Counted from the first letter of the stretch, positions 52,322-62,427 are shown. The stretch is 64,000 nt of DNA from Saprospiraceae bacterium (GCA_026129545.1 JAHCHX010000003.1:124001-188000), one strand, 5' to 3'. Notes: a model not told the origin generated them from the sequence alone. Numbers and translations: made by a program.

Positions 52322-52693
52322 GATATCATAATTTATGACAGTTCAGGCTGTTTTAATAGGCGTTTTGTATTTGAGTTATTCCCAACGTAGAGTGATTTTG
52401 AACTGAAAGGAAAATCATGAATTTACGTAAAAACTTAGGCAGCCCCAAGCGCATAAGACTCGGTTGACAGGCTTACAGGTTTTTGACGGGATTTACAGGA
52501 TAGATGAAGTGGCTTCGCCGCTAAATCCTGTCGAAAATTCAATGTGTGCTGCCCTGCCTAATCAGGGATTGCCACACATTCAACATCGAGACAAAGATTT
52601 CCCTTTCCCTTATATCCCAGCGATATTTCGGGTTGGAATAAGGGTGGATAAGATGGTTGGAAAAAGGTTGGAAAGGGGCGCGACAGCCCCCGG
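52322..52693. other. Intergenic region with an interspersed repeat
   Basis: No gene is seen. About 52588-52690 resembles 40672-40760: an ACAAAGATTTC segment, then ATATTTCGGGTTGGAAT, then GGTTGGAAAAAGGTTGG. In both places it lies just beyond the end of a LuxR-type regulator or its remnant. A second TTTACAGGAT-type segment is at about 52462-52503. Confidence 0.5.
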
Positions 52694-53566
52694 TCAAGAA
52701 AAAGATTGCGTCGCGGTAAAAACAATCGGCACCGAATCAAGCAGCGGCCCTCGGAGGTTATTCTCCTTCTCGTATTTTCTTACCTTGTAGTAGATGTGGT
52801 TGACGTGCGACTTCACGGTGCTCAAATCTATGTGGAGGGATTCCGCAACCTCTTTTTGGCGACGGCGCTCCACAAAACGCTTTTGAAAAACAGCCAACTC
52901 AGCGGGTGACAGCCGCTGCTGAAAACGCTCCAGGTGTTCGGCATAGCCCGACGACGGCAACACCGTAATGCTTACCACAAGCCGCTCCAACTCCTCGAAA
53001 ACCCAGATGTCGTTGAACACTAACCAAGCGAACACAAAAGTCGCCATTGCCCAGGGGCAGTTGGGGAATACCAAGTCGCCCCAAAAACCGCCTTCTTCCA
53101 TCAGCGAATAAGGATAGAGCCAATAAAATAACAGCAATATCGCAACGCACGCACCGCCCAATATGCCGAGCAACACCACAAAAGGCTCGGGGACAAGGCG
53201 AATCAACCCGTTTAGCCGGTGAAACACAGTACCTCGGATGTTTAGGTCTTCCACCATGCGCCGTATTCGTTGCTCCGCAGCAGGGTCGTTTTGTTCCAGT
53301 GCCTCGTGATACTTGCGTAACATAGTTTGCCGAAGTGTTTGGCTGACGCCCATGAGCCTTCGGCCCAATATGAGCAAGGTCAACCCAATAAGCGCCGCCA
53401 TAAGGCAGGCTGCCTGTTCGGTAGTGACATTGTCGAACCCATTTGTTTTCAAAACAAACCGGATGAGCCGCCAACAAAGCAAACCGCCGAAAGCCAGCAA
53501 CAAGAATAGGATGAGTTGAGAACGCGCGCCGAGGCACACGGCGAGGTGACGAATTTTTGTGCGCAT
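52694..53566 (-). CDS. Membrane-bound LuxR-type regulator
   Basis: The product is 290 aa. It has about four membrane segments: LILFLLLAFGGLLCWRLI (16-34), AACLMAALIGLTLLILG (52-68), FVVLLGILGGACVAILLLFYWL (128-149) and WAMATFVFAWLVFNDIWVF (170-188). They frame a charged cytoplasmic helix region. The C-terminus is a LuxR-type HTH (LSPAELAVFQKRFVERR, KEVAESLHIDLSTVKSHVNHIYYKVRKY) at 215-275. This resembles the Saprospiria membrane-tethered regulators near T9SS protein genes. It may sense envelope state; the target is unknown. It is divergent from the gene at 53744. Confidence 0.8.
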   Translation of the reverse strand: MRTKIRHLAVCLGARSQLILFLLLAFGGLLCWRLIRFVLKTNGFDNVTTEQAACLMAALIGLTLLILGRRLMGVSQTLRQTMLRKYHEALEQNDPAAEQRIRRMVEDLNIRGTVFHRLNGLIRLVPEPFVVLLGILGGACVAILLLFYWLYPYSLMEEGGFWGDLVFPNCPWAMATFVFAWLVFNDIWVFEELERLVVSITVLPSSGYAEHLERFQQRLSPAELAVFQKRFVERRRQKEVAESLHIDLSTVKSHVNHIYYKVRKYEKENNLRGPLLDSVPIVFTATQSFS

Positions 53567-53743
53567 GACTGTGCTCCTTTTTTAAAAGTGAATCAAAAAG
53601 GTTTTGATTGGTACAAAAATGAAGCGGAAGGAGTTAAAAGGGGAAGACAAATTTTCAAGAGTTTAGAAAAAAATTTCATGCAAAGCCACTGAAAATGAAG
53701 CGGTTGTTATTGCTTTTTTAGAAAAACTCACTTCCTTCGCCTT

Positions 53744-55147
53744 ATGGAAAAAACTAAATTATTACAACTGCTCAACTGCCTTTCGGCTTGGGAACTGCGG
53801 AATCTCGGGCAGTTTCTGCGCTCGCCTTTTCACAACCAGCGGGATGATGTGGTGCGCTTGTTCAAATTTTATCGAGAACAACGCGACAAGCGCAAACCCG
53901 ATTTTAGCGACAAGGCAGCTATCCACGCTGTGTGGCCCGACATGTCGCGCAGCAATGCGGAGTATCCCAACTTGCGGAGCTATCTATACAAGTTGGTAGA
54001 AAAGTATTTAGCTATTGAAGAGATTATGGGGGATGAGTTTTTGCTCAAAATGTATCTGGCCAAGGCTTACGGACGCTTGAATAAAGCAGACAACTTTGGG
54101 CAGACTGTGCGCGATTTGAAAAATATATTGGAAAAACAACCCTTGCGCAACACCGAGCATTTGCGCCGGCAATTTGAGTTGGAGTACGAACTATTGGATT
54201 ACGACATCAGCAGAGGCGATATCAAAGAGGACAAACTCCGCCAAGTCTCTGATATGCTCGATTCACATTACTTTGCCGAAAAACTAAAGCTTGCTTGTGC
54301 CCAAACCTCTTTTCTATATGTTCGCCCAGATAGTTTCGATATAGACCAGCTGCATGAAACAGTGGATTTTGTGAAAGAAACAATCAATCCTACTTCGCAC
54401 CCTGCCATAAATATGTATTACCTCGCCTATCGGGCGCTAAGCGACGAGCATGGTAAAGAACATTTCACAAAAATACGCCACCTCTTATCCAATAGTGGGC
54501 AACAATTCACCGCGCGAGAACTGGGCGATGTCTGTCGTATATGCCTCAACTATTGCATTAGAAGGGCCAATCAGGGTGACTTGGCCTATGCCAATGAAGG
54601 GTTGATACTATATAGCTTCGGCATTGAGCATGGCTATCTGCTAAAGGAAGGGCATTTGCCATACCATACTTACATCAACGCCGCCGCATTTGGCATCTCC
54701 CTCGGGGAATTTGAGTGGGTCGAACGCTTTATCGAAGATTACAAGAACAAAATCACGCTTGGGCAGCGTGAAAACGCCTATTTGTTTTCCCTATCTCGGC
54801 TGCGATATGCACAAGGCGAGTACCACCAAGCCATGCCATTACTGGCAAAATTCGTGACTGATTATCCATATCATTTTCTCATTGCCCAAAAAATGCTTTG
54901 CAAAATCTATTTCGAGCTGAAAGAGATAACTCCATTAGAATCTCTCCTCGGTAGCATGGTCAATTACTTGCATCGTCATAAAATGGACACAGCCATGAAA
55001 GCGCATTTCAAACTGTTCGTCAGCCTACTCTCTCGGCTTGTGAAGCTGACACCGGGCAACGAAAAAGCAAAATGCAAACTAAAAAGCGAAGCTGAAAAGC
55101 TGCCTCTCAAAATAGACCAGAATTGGTTCCTGAAGCATCTTGACTGA
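53744..55147 (+). CDS. Helical protein of unknown function
   Basis: The product is 467 aa, cytoplasmic, with no signal peptide or membrane segment. It is rich in helices and looks like an array of TPR-like helical hairpins (YLAKAYGRLNKADNFGQTV, FSLSRLRYAQGEYHQAM, LLAKFVTDYPYHFLIAQKMLC). The first 60 residues (LLNCLSAWELRNLGQFLRSPFHNQRDD) form a recurring N-terminal module I associate with Saprospiraceae paralogues. It is divergently transcribed from the LuxR-type regulator. Function is unknown; a protein-interaction scaffold is likely. Confidence 0.7.
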   Translation: MEKTKLLQLLNCLSAWELRNLGQFLRSPFHNQRDDVVRLFKFYREQRDKRKPDFSDKAAIHAVWPDMSRSNAEYPNLRSYLYKLVEKYLAIEEIMGDEFLLKMYLAKAYGRLNKADNFGQTVRDLKNILEKQPLRNTEHLRRQFELEYELLDYDISRGDIKEDKLRQVSDMLDSHYFAEKLKLACAQTSFLYVRPDSFDIDQLHETVDFVKETINPTSHPAINMYYLAYRALSDEHGKEHFTKIRHLLSNSGQQFTARELGDVCRICLNYCIRRANQGDLAYANEGLILYSFGIEHGYLLKEGHLPYHTYINAAAFGISLGEFEWVERFIEDYKNKITLGQRENAYLFSLSRLRYAQGEYHQAMPLLAKFVTDYPYHFLIAQKMLCKIYFELKEITPLESLLGSMVNYLHRHKMDTAMKAHFKLFVSLLSRLVKLTPGNEKAKCKLKSEAEKLPLKIDQNWFLKHLD

Positions 55148-55349
55148 CGCCGGCAATATGGTGTTGGAAGTCTTGTGACCGGTGTTGCAAACTCGCTTTT
55201 TTGGTCGGGCACTTGCACGGCTTGGTCGGTTTGGCAAGCTCGAAATCGTCGTGAGGAAAAATGTGGCGAACAACGCCAACTTGTAGGTGCATGAACTTTT
55301 CATATCCCAAAAGTTTAAGATGGTTGTTGGGTGCATTCCAAATTGTCGT

Positions 55350-56563
55350 TCATGCAGCCTGAGCGTCAGAGACTTTGATAAGATCGACGACTTTGTTCCA
55401 CTGGCTACTCATATGTGCCACCCTGAGATTAAGCATATTCTGGGCTCCTATTTCTGACCAGCGTTGACCGGATCGTTTAAGCCGGCACTGGACGACGGTT
55501 CGGTGGGCGGCCTCAATAGCCCCTGAACCGATAAACAGTCCATTTTCGAGGTATTCTTTGTATCGCATTCGGTATTCGTTGTCCAACAGGTAATTGATCA
55601 AATTTTGTTGTTTGCCTCTGGTTTTGGGCAGCGGAAGGGCAAAGGATCGAATGCATTGAATGACTGCCTGAAAATCACCCTCTAATAATCGGTCGGCCTG
55701 CACCTCCAGCCATTTCCGTCGTTTTGCGGCATCAGGATAGACAAGTTCAGCAAATTCGGTCAAGTGTTCTTTGACATGATAAAAGTCCAATATCTGCACC
55801 GCTTGGGGATAATGCTCGCTTATCCAGTTTTTAATCCACAATGCCCCGTCGCTGAGAAAAACCAGTCGCTCGCCGAGGTGGCCATATGGGGAAATGACAC
55901 GGCCAAATCGATTCATAAATTCCTGATAATTACCTAAATAGGCTGAATAATGGCTTTCCCTGATGCTTCCGTTTCGTTTTTCCGAGGTGCTTATTTGGCA
56001 GTCGTTTTCCCGGAACAGCCGACCGACTTTAACCTCGCGCCAGTCGTCATCTGTCAAGATCATTCCTCCGTCCATTTGGGCGTAGACCATTTCTCCCTCG
56101 TCCACCTGCTCTTCCTTTGCGCTTTCTTCCTCTTGCGCTATTTGCACTTCCAAGAGCGCCCCATAAGTATCGGTAACCCGGTAAAGTTGTGTGACGCTTA
56201 CCTCCACACCAGCCAACTTTTCCAAAATCTCTACTCCATTGCCGTAACTCTCCATTTGCCCAACATAAACCATCATTTCCTGAAGCAGCGGACTGATGGC
56301 AAACCCCCGCACCAATTTGCCGAAGCCGCTGCTGTTGGCTATTTCGATTTGTCCAAACCGCGTTCGAAACTTCTTTTTTTTCGACGATCCGCCGGAACTT
56401 CGCTTACCGAAGATTCCAACACGGCACGACCCAACTCAATCCAAATCTCCGCAAATCGCTTCTCGTATGCGTAAAAGTCGCCCCCAGATTTCAATTCTTG
56501 TTGCCGCTGTTGGCGCCCCGCCAACAGCAACGGCGGAGTGAGGGGTTTATCTTGTCCACTCAT
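55350..56563 (-). pseudogene. ISKra4-like transposase with a frameshift at an A8 run
   Basis: The first frame starts at ATG 56563 (MSGQDKPLTPPLLLAG) and runs through RFAEIWIELGRAVLESSV to RRKKRSFERG and a stop near 56339. At the A8 run (plus strand T8, 56374-56381) a shift gives KKKKFRTRFGQIEIANSSGFGKLVRGF, which continues through the catalytic core to 55350. DDE-like residues: YAQMDGGMILTDDDWREVKVG, VFLSDGALWIKNW with DFYHVKEHL, and GSGAIEAAHRTVVQCRLKR. The shift could be programmed or a mutation. Element ends were not defined. Family assignment is by motif memory. Confidence 0.68.
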
Positions 56564-56704
56564 TCCACCGATTTTTGTTGGCGGGAGGCCAACAAGGGCA
56601 AAAAGCAAGTCCCACAACCCTCTACCTTCCACCTTCTGCCCTCTACCCAAGTTTTGCTCCAAATCTAAATTTGCAGAGTAAAGCCTTTTGCCGACCTTCG
56701 CGCC

Positions 56705-57715
56705 GTGCTTGCCCTATTTCGCAACAATCAGTTCACTACTGCCATCACGCTCGCGCTTTATGTGGGGCTTACTCACCTCGCGGCACTGCTGGGCAAAATA
56801 GACACCTCCGCCCTTGGAATCCCGGAAGGTGGCGTGCTGTATCGTGCGTGGTTCGATTGGGCAGCCGCTTACCCACGCTGGTCGGCCCTCGCTGCGGCGA
56901 TGTTGGTGTTCTTGCAAGCGCTCTCCGTAAATGTGTTGGCCGACGAGTTTCGTTTGATGGGCGAGCGCAACTGGTTTCCGGGGCTGTTTTATGCATTGGT
57001 GGCAGCTTGCCTGCCCGATTTTTTGTTTTTGTCGCCGCCATTGGTGGCGGCCACGTTTTTGCCTATCATTTTGCGGCGCGTGTTCAGGGCTTACAATCAG
57101 CCCAAAGCGACGGCGCTGGTGTTCGATGCAGCCTTTTGGACGGCGGTGGCGGCCTTGTTTTACCCACCCGCTATTTTTTTGTTGATTGCGGTATTTTTCA
57201 GCCTCAACATCATGCGCTCCTACACTTTTCGGGAGCAGATGGTGTCGGTGGCGGGGGTGGTGGTGGCTTTTTTTCTCGCTTGGCTGTGGTATTTTTGGGG
57301 CGACAGGGGTTGGTTGTTTTGGGGGGTGCAATTGGGCGGCCTCTTTCATTTCTATGATTTCGACACTACTTTCGACCAAAAGACTTGGATACAACTGATT
57401 TTGCCAGGGTTGTTGGCGGTGGTGGCGTTGCTGAGTTATGGGGCCTATATGTATCGCAGGCTCATACAGGCTCAGAAGTGCATCAGCGTGCTGTATTGGT
57501 TCTGGTGGGTGGCGGGGTTGACCGCTTTGTTGCAAGACCAACCGCGGGCGGCTCATTTTGTGCTAATGGCCGTCCCTTTGGGACTTTTTATGTCGTTCTC
57601 TATTGCTTCTATACAAAACCGCTCGCTGGCGGGCCTCTTGCATTGGCTCATGTTGGGGCTTGTTTTGTGTGTTCAGTTTTACGATGAGCTGACGGGAGTG
57701 CTGCATGCCCTGTGA
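56705..57715 (+). CDS. Multi-spanning membrane protein, DUF6427-like
   Basis: The product is 336 aa with about nine hydrophobic segments. Start is GTG at 56705 (MLALFRNNQFTTAITLALYVGL). The motif MRSYTFREQMVSVAGVVVAFFLAWLWYFWGD near residues 170-205 and the FRNNQ start fit DUF6427 proteins, which are common in Bacteroidota next to purine or housekeeping genes. A TAAATTTG box at 56667-56674 may be its -7 element. The function is unknown. purQ follows 75 bp downstream. Confidence 0.7.
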   Translation: MLALFRNNQFTTAITLALYVGLTHLAALLGKIDTSALGIPEGGVLYRAWFDWAAAYPRWSALAAAMLVFLQALSVNVLADEFRLMGERNWFPGLFYALVAACLPDFLFLSPPLVAATFLPIILRRVFRAYNQPKATALVFDAAFWTAVAALFYPPAIFLLIAVFFSLNIMRSYTFREQMVSVAGVVVAFFLAWLWYFWGDRGWLFWGVQLGGLFHFYDFDTTFDQKTWIQLILPGLLAVVALLSYGAYMYRRLIQAQKCISVLYWFWWVAGLTALLQDQPRAAHFVLMAVPLGLFMSFSIASIQNRSLAGLLHWLMLGLVLCVQFYDELTGVLHAL

Positions 57716-57790
57716 TGCCCATCTCGCTTGTCGGCGGGTTTCGTGCCAAGACCAACGTTCAGAACCTTTATCAACCATAAATTTAGCTCA

Positions 57791-58495
57791 ATGAAATTTG
57801 GTGTTATCGTTTTTCCCGGCTCCAATTGCGACGACGACATGGTGCATGTGCTCGGCGATGTGATGGGCCAAGAAGTGACCAAAATTTGGCACAAAGACAA
57901 GGACTTGCCCGGCTTCGGCGATGGCGACTGCGTGGTGTTGCCCGGCGGCTTTTCCTACGGCGACTATGTGCGTGCCGGAGCCATCGCCCAGTTTTCGCCC
58001 ATCATGCGAGCCGTGAAGGATTTTGCTGCGGCAGGAGGGTATGTGTTCGGCGTTTGCAATGGGTTTCAGGTGCTCTGCGAGTCGCATCTGCTGCCCGGAG
58101 TCTTGCTGCGCAATGCCAACCAGCAATTTATCTGCAAAAACGTGTGGTTGCGCCCCGTCACCAACCGGTCGCCCATCACGGCGGAGTTGGATTTGACAAA
58201 GGCGCTTAAAATCCCTATTGCTCATGCGGAGGGTCGTTATTTTGCCGATGAAAAAACACTCGACGCGCTGGAACGCAACGACCAAGTGCTTTTTCGCTAC
58301 TGCACCTCCGCTGGGGAAGTGACGGAAGCCGCCAACCCCAACGGGGCAGCCCGGAACATCGCGGGCATTTGCAATGAGCGGCGCAACGTGTTTGGCATGA
58401 TGCCTCACCCCGAACGCGCCGCCGAGGAGGTGCTGGGCAACACCGACGGGCGAGGGCTTTTTGAATCGCTGCTGGCGAGTGTGGCTTTGGTGTGA
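57791..58495 (+). CDS. purQ: Phosphoribosylformylglycinamidine synthase subunit PurQ
   Basis: This is the glutaminase subunit of FGAM synthase (234 aa), which supplies ammonia for the fourth step of purine synthesis with PurL and PurS. The class I glutamine amidotransferase core is intact: FPGSNCDDD (8-16), PGGFSYGDYVRAGAIA (51-66), nucleophile Cys89 in GVCNGFQ, and the His-Glu pair in MMPHPERAAEE near 210. ATG 57791 was chosen because it gives MKFGVIVFPGSN, the family start; the longer in-frame start at 57728 adds unrelated residues. No purL or purS is adjacent in the window. Confidence 0.95.
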   Translation: MKFGVIVFPGSNCDDDMVHVLGDVMGQEVTKIWHKDKDLPGFGDGDCVVLPGGFSYGDYVRAGAIAQFSPIMRAVKDFAAAGGYVFGVCNGFQVLCESHLLPGVLLRNANQQFICKNVWLRPVTNRSPITAELDLTKALKIPIAHAEGRYFADEKTLDALERNDQVLFRYCTSAGEVTEAANPNGAARNIAGICNERRNVFGMMPHPERAAEEVLGNTDGRGLFESLLASVALV

Positions 58496-58552
58496 TGGAA
58501 CCCGAATCTTTTTTCTCAATATCTCTTTCATCCACAAAACAAAGTTCAACTT

Positions 58553-58771
58553 ATGAAAAACATTTTCCTCACGGTGGCCTCCGTTTCGCTGCTGTCCTTT
58601 GCGCTCTCCTGCAAATCAAACAAGTGCGCGGAAAAACCCATTTCTGCCGACTGTGTGTGCACCATGCAATACGACCCGGTGTGCGGCTGCAACAACAAGA
58701 CTTACAGCAATGCCTGCATGGCCCAGTGCGCGGGCATCAAGGAATACAAGAGGGGCGAGTGCCCGAAGTGA
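58553..58771 (+). CDS. Kazal-domain lipoprotein
   Basis: The product is 72 aa. The signal peptide has a lipobox LSFALSC (Cys near residue 20). The mature part is a single Kazal-type inhibitor domain with the pattern C-x-C-x6-DPVCGCNNKTYSNACMAQCAG. Kazal domains inhibit serine proteases; in Bacteroidota such lipoproteins may protect the cell surface. It stands alone between purQ and the CcmD-like gene. An inhibitory role is known for the family but not shown for this protein. Confidence 0.85.
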   Translation: MKNIFLTVASVSLLSFALSCKSNKCAEKPISADCVCTMQYDPVCGCNNKTYSNACMAQCAGIKEYKRGECPK

Positions 58772-58944
58772 GGCGCAAGCGCGAGGCAACCAACGCTTTT
58801 TGGCTTTTGATGGAAACAGCGGCGCGTGCGATTGCCGCCGCGTATGCCGACCAACGCCATGATTTTTGTGTTCTCCCATTGCCTTTCGCGCAAACGCCTT
58901 TTTCGTTTTTCCAAAAAAACACAACTTTTTAGCATTTTCGGAAC

Positions 58945-59184
58945 ATGAAATTTTTTCACGCCCGCAAAGTTTTCACTATTATTTTGCTGCTGACAATATC
59001 TTTGCCCGTCTCTTGGGCGCAGGGCAACCGCGATTTCATGCGCGAGACGGGCAAAATAAACGTCGTGGTCGGCGTTATTTTGCTCATTTTCCTCGGCATC
59101 GTTTGGTATCTCGTGCGCTTGGAGCGTAAACTAACCAGATTAGAGCACCAACTCAACGACGACAAAAATGAGTGGAAAAATTAG
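58945..59184 (+). CDS. CcmD-like small membrane protein
   Basis: The product is 79 aa with a signal-like first hydrophobic segment (about 8-26), then MRETGKINVVVGVILLIFLGIVWYLVRLERKLTRLE, matching the CcmD family of Bacteroidota, which stabilises the haem-handling step of cytochrome c maturation. No other ccm gene is adjacent in the window. Its end overlaps the glutamate dehydrogenase start by 17 bp, so the two are translated from the same message. Confidence 0.7.
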   Translation: MKFFHARKVFTIILLLTISLPVSWAQGNRDFMRETGKINVVVGVILLIFLGIVWYLVRLERKLTRLEHQLNDDKNEWKN

Positions 59185-60586
59185 CTTCTTCAAAAGCGTA
59201 GAAGACTACGTGGACAAGGCCGCCGCCTTCACCGACATCCCTGAGGGGCTTGTGGCGCAAATCAAAGCGTGCAACCTCGTGCTTCAGATTCGTTTCCCCA
59301 TCCGCCGCCTCAACGGCGATTATGAGGTTATCGAGGCCTATCGCGTGCAACACTCCCACCACCGTCTGCCCACCAAGGGCGGCATCCGTTATGCAGAAAC
59401 CGTTGACCAAGATGAGGTGATGGCGCTCGCCGCGCTCATGTCGTACAAGTGCGCGCTCGTGGACGTGCCCTTTGGCGGCGCAAAAGGCGGTATCAAAATC
59501 AACCCGGCCAAGTACAGCACGGAGCAGCTGCAGAACATCACGCGCCGCTACACCACCGAACTGGTCAAAAAGAACTTTATCGGCCCTGGCATTGACGTGC
59601 CTGCGCCCGACTACGGCACCGGCCCCCGCGAAATGGCTTGGATTCTCGACACCTATCAGGCGTTCCGCCACGGCGAGATAGACTCGATTGGTTGCGTCAC
59701 TGGCAAACCCGTCACTCAAAACGGCATTCGCGGACGCGCCGAGGCTACCGGACGCGGCGTGTTCTATGGCTTGCGCGAAGCGGTCTCTTTTGCCGACGAC
59801 ATGAAAAAACTTGGCCTCACCAAAGGCATCGCGGGCAAAACGATGGTGGTACAGGGGCTGGGCAACGTGGGCAGCAATACCGCCCTCATCAGCCAGCAAG
59901 AAGGCGACGTGAAAATCATCGGCGTGGCCGAGCGCGAAGGCTCCATCTATTGCGAAAGCGGCATAGACGTGGAGAAACTGTTGGCTTTCCGCAAAGAAAC
60001 GGGATCCATCATGGGCTTCCCAGGCTCCACCGCGCTGCCCAACAATCTGGCCGCGCTCGAACTCGAATGTGACATTCTTGTGCCCGCCGCGCTCGAGAAT
60101 CAAATCACCGTGGAAAATGCCGCTCGCATCAAAGCGAAAATCATCGCCGAAGCTGCCAACGGCCCCATCACCGCCGATGCCGACCCAATCCTGACCAAGA
60201 AAGGCATCGTGACCCTGCCGGACTTTTACATCAATGCAGGCGGCGTGACGGTTTCGTACTTCGAGTGGCTCAAAAACCTCTCTCACCACCGCTTTGGTCG
60301 CCTCGAAAACCGCTTCCAGCACAATGCCTTCGAAGGCATCCTCAACAAAGTGCAGGAACTCACTGGCAAGACCATCGGCGACCGCGAGCGCGATTTCCTC
60401 ACCCGCGGCGGCACCGAAGTGGAACTTGTCAACTCCGGCTTGGAGGACACCATGATTACTGCCTATCAGCAAATCCGCGACACCATGAAGCAACATCCCG
60501 ATATTGGTGATGTGCGCACCGCGGCGTTTGTCTGCTCGCTGAAAAAAATTGCCAGCGACTATATTTCGATGGGTATTTTCCCGTGA
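59168..60586 (+). CDS. Glu/Leu/Phe/Val dehydrogenase (glutamate dehydrogenase-like)
   Basis: The product is 472 aa. It catalyses reversible oxidative deamination of an amino acid, typically glutamate to 2-oxoglutarate. The substrate-binding region HRLPTKGGIRY and the catalytic Lys in VPFGGAKGG (near residue 105) are present, followed by the Asp in VPAPDYGTG (near 145) and the nucleotide-binding VVQGLGNVGSNTA (near 225). A C-terminal stretch of about 50 residues beyond the domain is slightly longer than usual. It overlaps the CcmD-like gene. Coenzyme specificity is not clear. Confidence 0.92.
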   Translation: MSGKISFFKSVEDYVDKAAAFTDIPEGLVAQIKACNLVLQIRFPIRRLNGDYEVIEAYRVQHSHHRLPTKGGIRYAETVDQDEVMALAALMSYKCALVDVPFGGAKGGIKINPAKYSTEQLQNITRRYTTELVKKNFIGPGIDVPAPDYGTGPREMAWILDTYQAFRHGEIDSIGCVTGKPVTQNGIRGRAEATGRGVFYGLREAVSFADDMKKLGLTKGIAGKTMVVQGLGNVGSNTALISQQEGDVKIIGVAEREGSIYCESGIDVEKLLAFRKETGSIMGFPGSTALPNNLAALELECDILVPAALENQITVENAARIKAKIIAEAANGPITADADPILTKKGIVTLPDFYINAGGVTVSYFEWLKNLSHHRFGRLENRFQHNAFEGILNKVQELTGKTIGDRERDFLTRGGTEVELVNSGLEDTMITAYQQIRDTMKQHPDIGDVRTAAFVCSLKKIASDYISMGIFP

Positions 60587-60796
60587 TGACGGGTCATACG
60601 CACAACAATCACACGGGGGTAACAATGAGCCGTTTGCGCCATTGTTGCCCCCTTGATATTTCCATTGCCCCCAAATCGCCCGCACTCTCCCCGTCTTTGT
60701 CGCTTAACTGACGTTTTCGCGCCCCCCTGCCTTAACCCATACCTGTTATTGGCATCCGTTTTGTTTTCCCCTTGCCGAACATTCAATGAGATAGCA

Positions 60797-62233
60797 ATGA
60801 GAAAACTCTTTCTACTAATCCTGCTGGCGCTATGCCTGCAATTCCCAACCACTCAAGCCCAGAATGCCGAATTCCCCAACGCTCTCCATGCCAAACTTGA
60901 TTTCCTTAGCTACGGCATTCTGAATAGCGAAGACCTGCGACTAGGGCAAGGCTTTGAAATAGGCTATTTTCGCAACATCGCCCCGTTTTTGAACGTAGGA
61001 ATACCCTTCAAACTGGGGCTTGCCAAGTTGCCTGCCATCCCCGAAAATACCGTCACTACTAGTCTCGACCTCGTTTTCCACATTGGCAACATGCGCAACG
61101 ATGCCAAAATATCGCCGTATGCGTTTGGCGGGGCGGGGTATTTCCTCGAAGATTTCGACAACGGCCATTTGCAATTCCCCTTCGGCGCAGGGCTTAATAT
61201 TCGTGTTTCAAAATATGCCTTCGTCAACGTGCAGGGGGAGTACCGCAAGGCCACTCAGGACAAACGCGACAACATACAACTCGGAGTGGGCTATGTTTAC
61301 TTGCTGCACAAATCTGAGCCCAAACCAGTGCTTCCGCCCGACCGCGACGGCGACGGAACGCCCGATGCCTTGGACAAGTGCCCCGACTTGGCCGGGCCTG
61401 CCACCGCGCTCGGATGCCCCGACGCGGACAAGGATGGCCTCGGCGACCACGAAGACGAATGCCCCAACGACCCCGGCCCTATCGAAACCAAAGGCTGCCC
61501 CGACACCGACGGTGATGGCTTCCCCGACAAAGACGACGAATGCCCGACCATCGCTGGCCGTTGGAACGGCTGCCCCGACACGGATTTCGATGGTGTGCCT
61601 GACAAGGACGATAAATGCCCGACCGAACCGGGGCCTGCTTCCAATTTTGGATGCCCGGAGGAACAGGCAGCAGACAAAGACAGCGACGGCGACGGTGTGC
61701 CCGACAGGTTGGACAAATGCCCGAACGTGCCTGGCACGGCAGCCAACCACGGCTGCCCCGAGGCGAAAGAGGACAAGGTGGTGGACAGCGATGGCGACGG
61801 CGTGCCAGACAAAGACGACAAATGCCCCAACACGGCTGGCCCAGCCTCCAATTTTGGTTGCCCAGAAGTGAAACAGGAGGTGAAGCAACGCCTCAAAGTG
61901 GCTACGCGCTCCGTCCAGTTTGAGACCGGAAAAGCAGTGCTCAAAAACCATTCTTTCCCGGTGCTCGACGAGATGGTGGACATCTTGCGCGAATATCCCG
62001 ACTACACGCTTTCCATCAGCGGACACACGGACAACGTGGGCGACGAAATGAAAAACCTAAAGCTCTCGGAGGCACGCGCCAAGGCGTGTTACGATTATCT
62101 GGTGTTCCGTGGCATCAAGACCAATCGCTTGCGCTACGCCGGCTTTGGCCAAGAGCGCCCCATCTCGGACAACAATACCAAAGAAGGACGAGAGTACAAT
62201 CGCCGCGTCGAGTTCGAGCTGGTGCTGGATTGA
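60797..62233 (+). CDS. OmpA-family protein with thrombospondin type 3 repeats
   Basis: The product is 478 aa. ATG 60797 starts the signal peptide (MRKLFLLILLALCLQFPTTQAQ). Residues 25-170 look like an outer-membrane beta-barrel domain (GYFRNIAPFLNVGIPFKLG, VNVQGEYRKATQDKR). From 180 to 355 come calcium-binding TSP3 repeats (DRDGDGTPDALDKCPD, DTDGDGFPDKDDECPT and similar). The last 110 residues are an OmpA C-terminal domain for peptidoglycan binding (VQFETGKAVLKN, ISGHTDNVGDE, RRVEFELV). It anchors the outer membrane to the wall. It is followed by two terminators. Confidence 0.92.
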   Translation: MRKLFLLILLALCLQFPTTQAQNAEFPNALHAKLDFLSYGILNSEDLRLGQGFEIGYFRNIAPFLNVGIPFKLGLAKLPAIPENTVTTSLDLVFHIGNMRNDAKISPYAFGGAGYFLEDFDNGHLQFPFGAGLNIRVSKYAFVNVQGEYRKATQDKRDNIQLGVGYVYLLHKSEPKPVLPPDRDGDGTPDALDKCPDLAGPATALGCPDADKDGLGDHEDECPNDPGPIETKGCPDTDGDGFPDKDDECPTIAGRWNGCPDTDFDGVPDKDDKCPTEPGPASNFGCPEEQAADKDSDGDGVPDRLDKCPNVPGTAANHGCPEAKEDKVVDSDGDGVPDKDDKCPNTAGPASNFGCPEVKQEVKQRLKVATRSVQFETGKAVLKNHSFPVLDEMVDILREYPDYTLSISGHTDNVGDEMKNLKLSEARAKACYDYLVFRGIKTNRLRYAGFGQERPISDNNTKEGREYNRRVEFELVLD

Positions 62234-62336
62234 TAAACTTAATAAACCAGAGAGGAGTACAATGTGCAAATTGCGGATGAGTTGTCGCCTGTTTTAGGCC
62301 ACGACAATTGCGCCGACGTACTTGTGTGGAACCCAA

Positions 62337-62375
62337 ACGAGCGGCTCGCTGTTGGCGAGCCGCTCGTCATTTTTG
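62337..62375 (+). terminator. Terminator after OmpA-family gene
   Basis: A 13-bp perfect stem (62337-62349, 62355-62367, ACGAGCGGCTCGC/GCGAGCCGCTCGT) with a short loop is followed by CATTTTT. Confidence 0.85.
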
Positions 62376-62393
62376 GGTATTTGGCCAAAAACA

Positions 62394-62427
62394 AAAACCG
62401 GCAGTCGAAAACGACGCTGCCGGTTTT
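62394..62427. terminator. Bidirectional terminator
   Basis: AAAACCGGCAG pairs with CTGCCGGTTTT, with A and T tails on both sides. It can also serve the convergent gene at 62586. The rest of 62234-62585 shows no gene. Confidence 0.7.

Noticed and set aside
59153..60685. 510-codon minus-strand open frame over the glutamate dehydrogenase gene
   Set aside because: The plus frame encodes a clear dehydrogenase with all motifs; the antisense frame has none.
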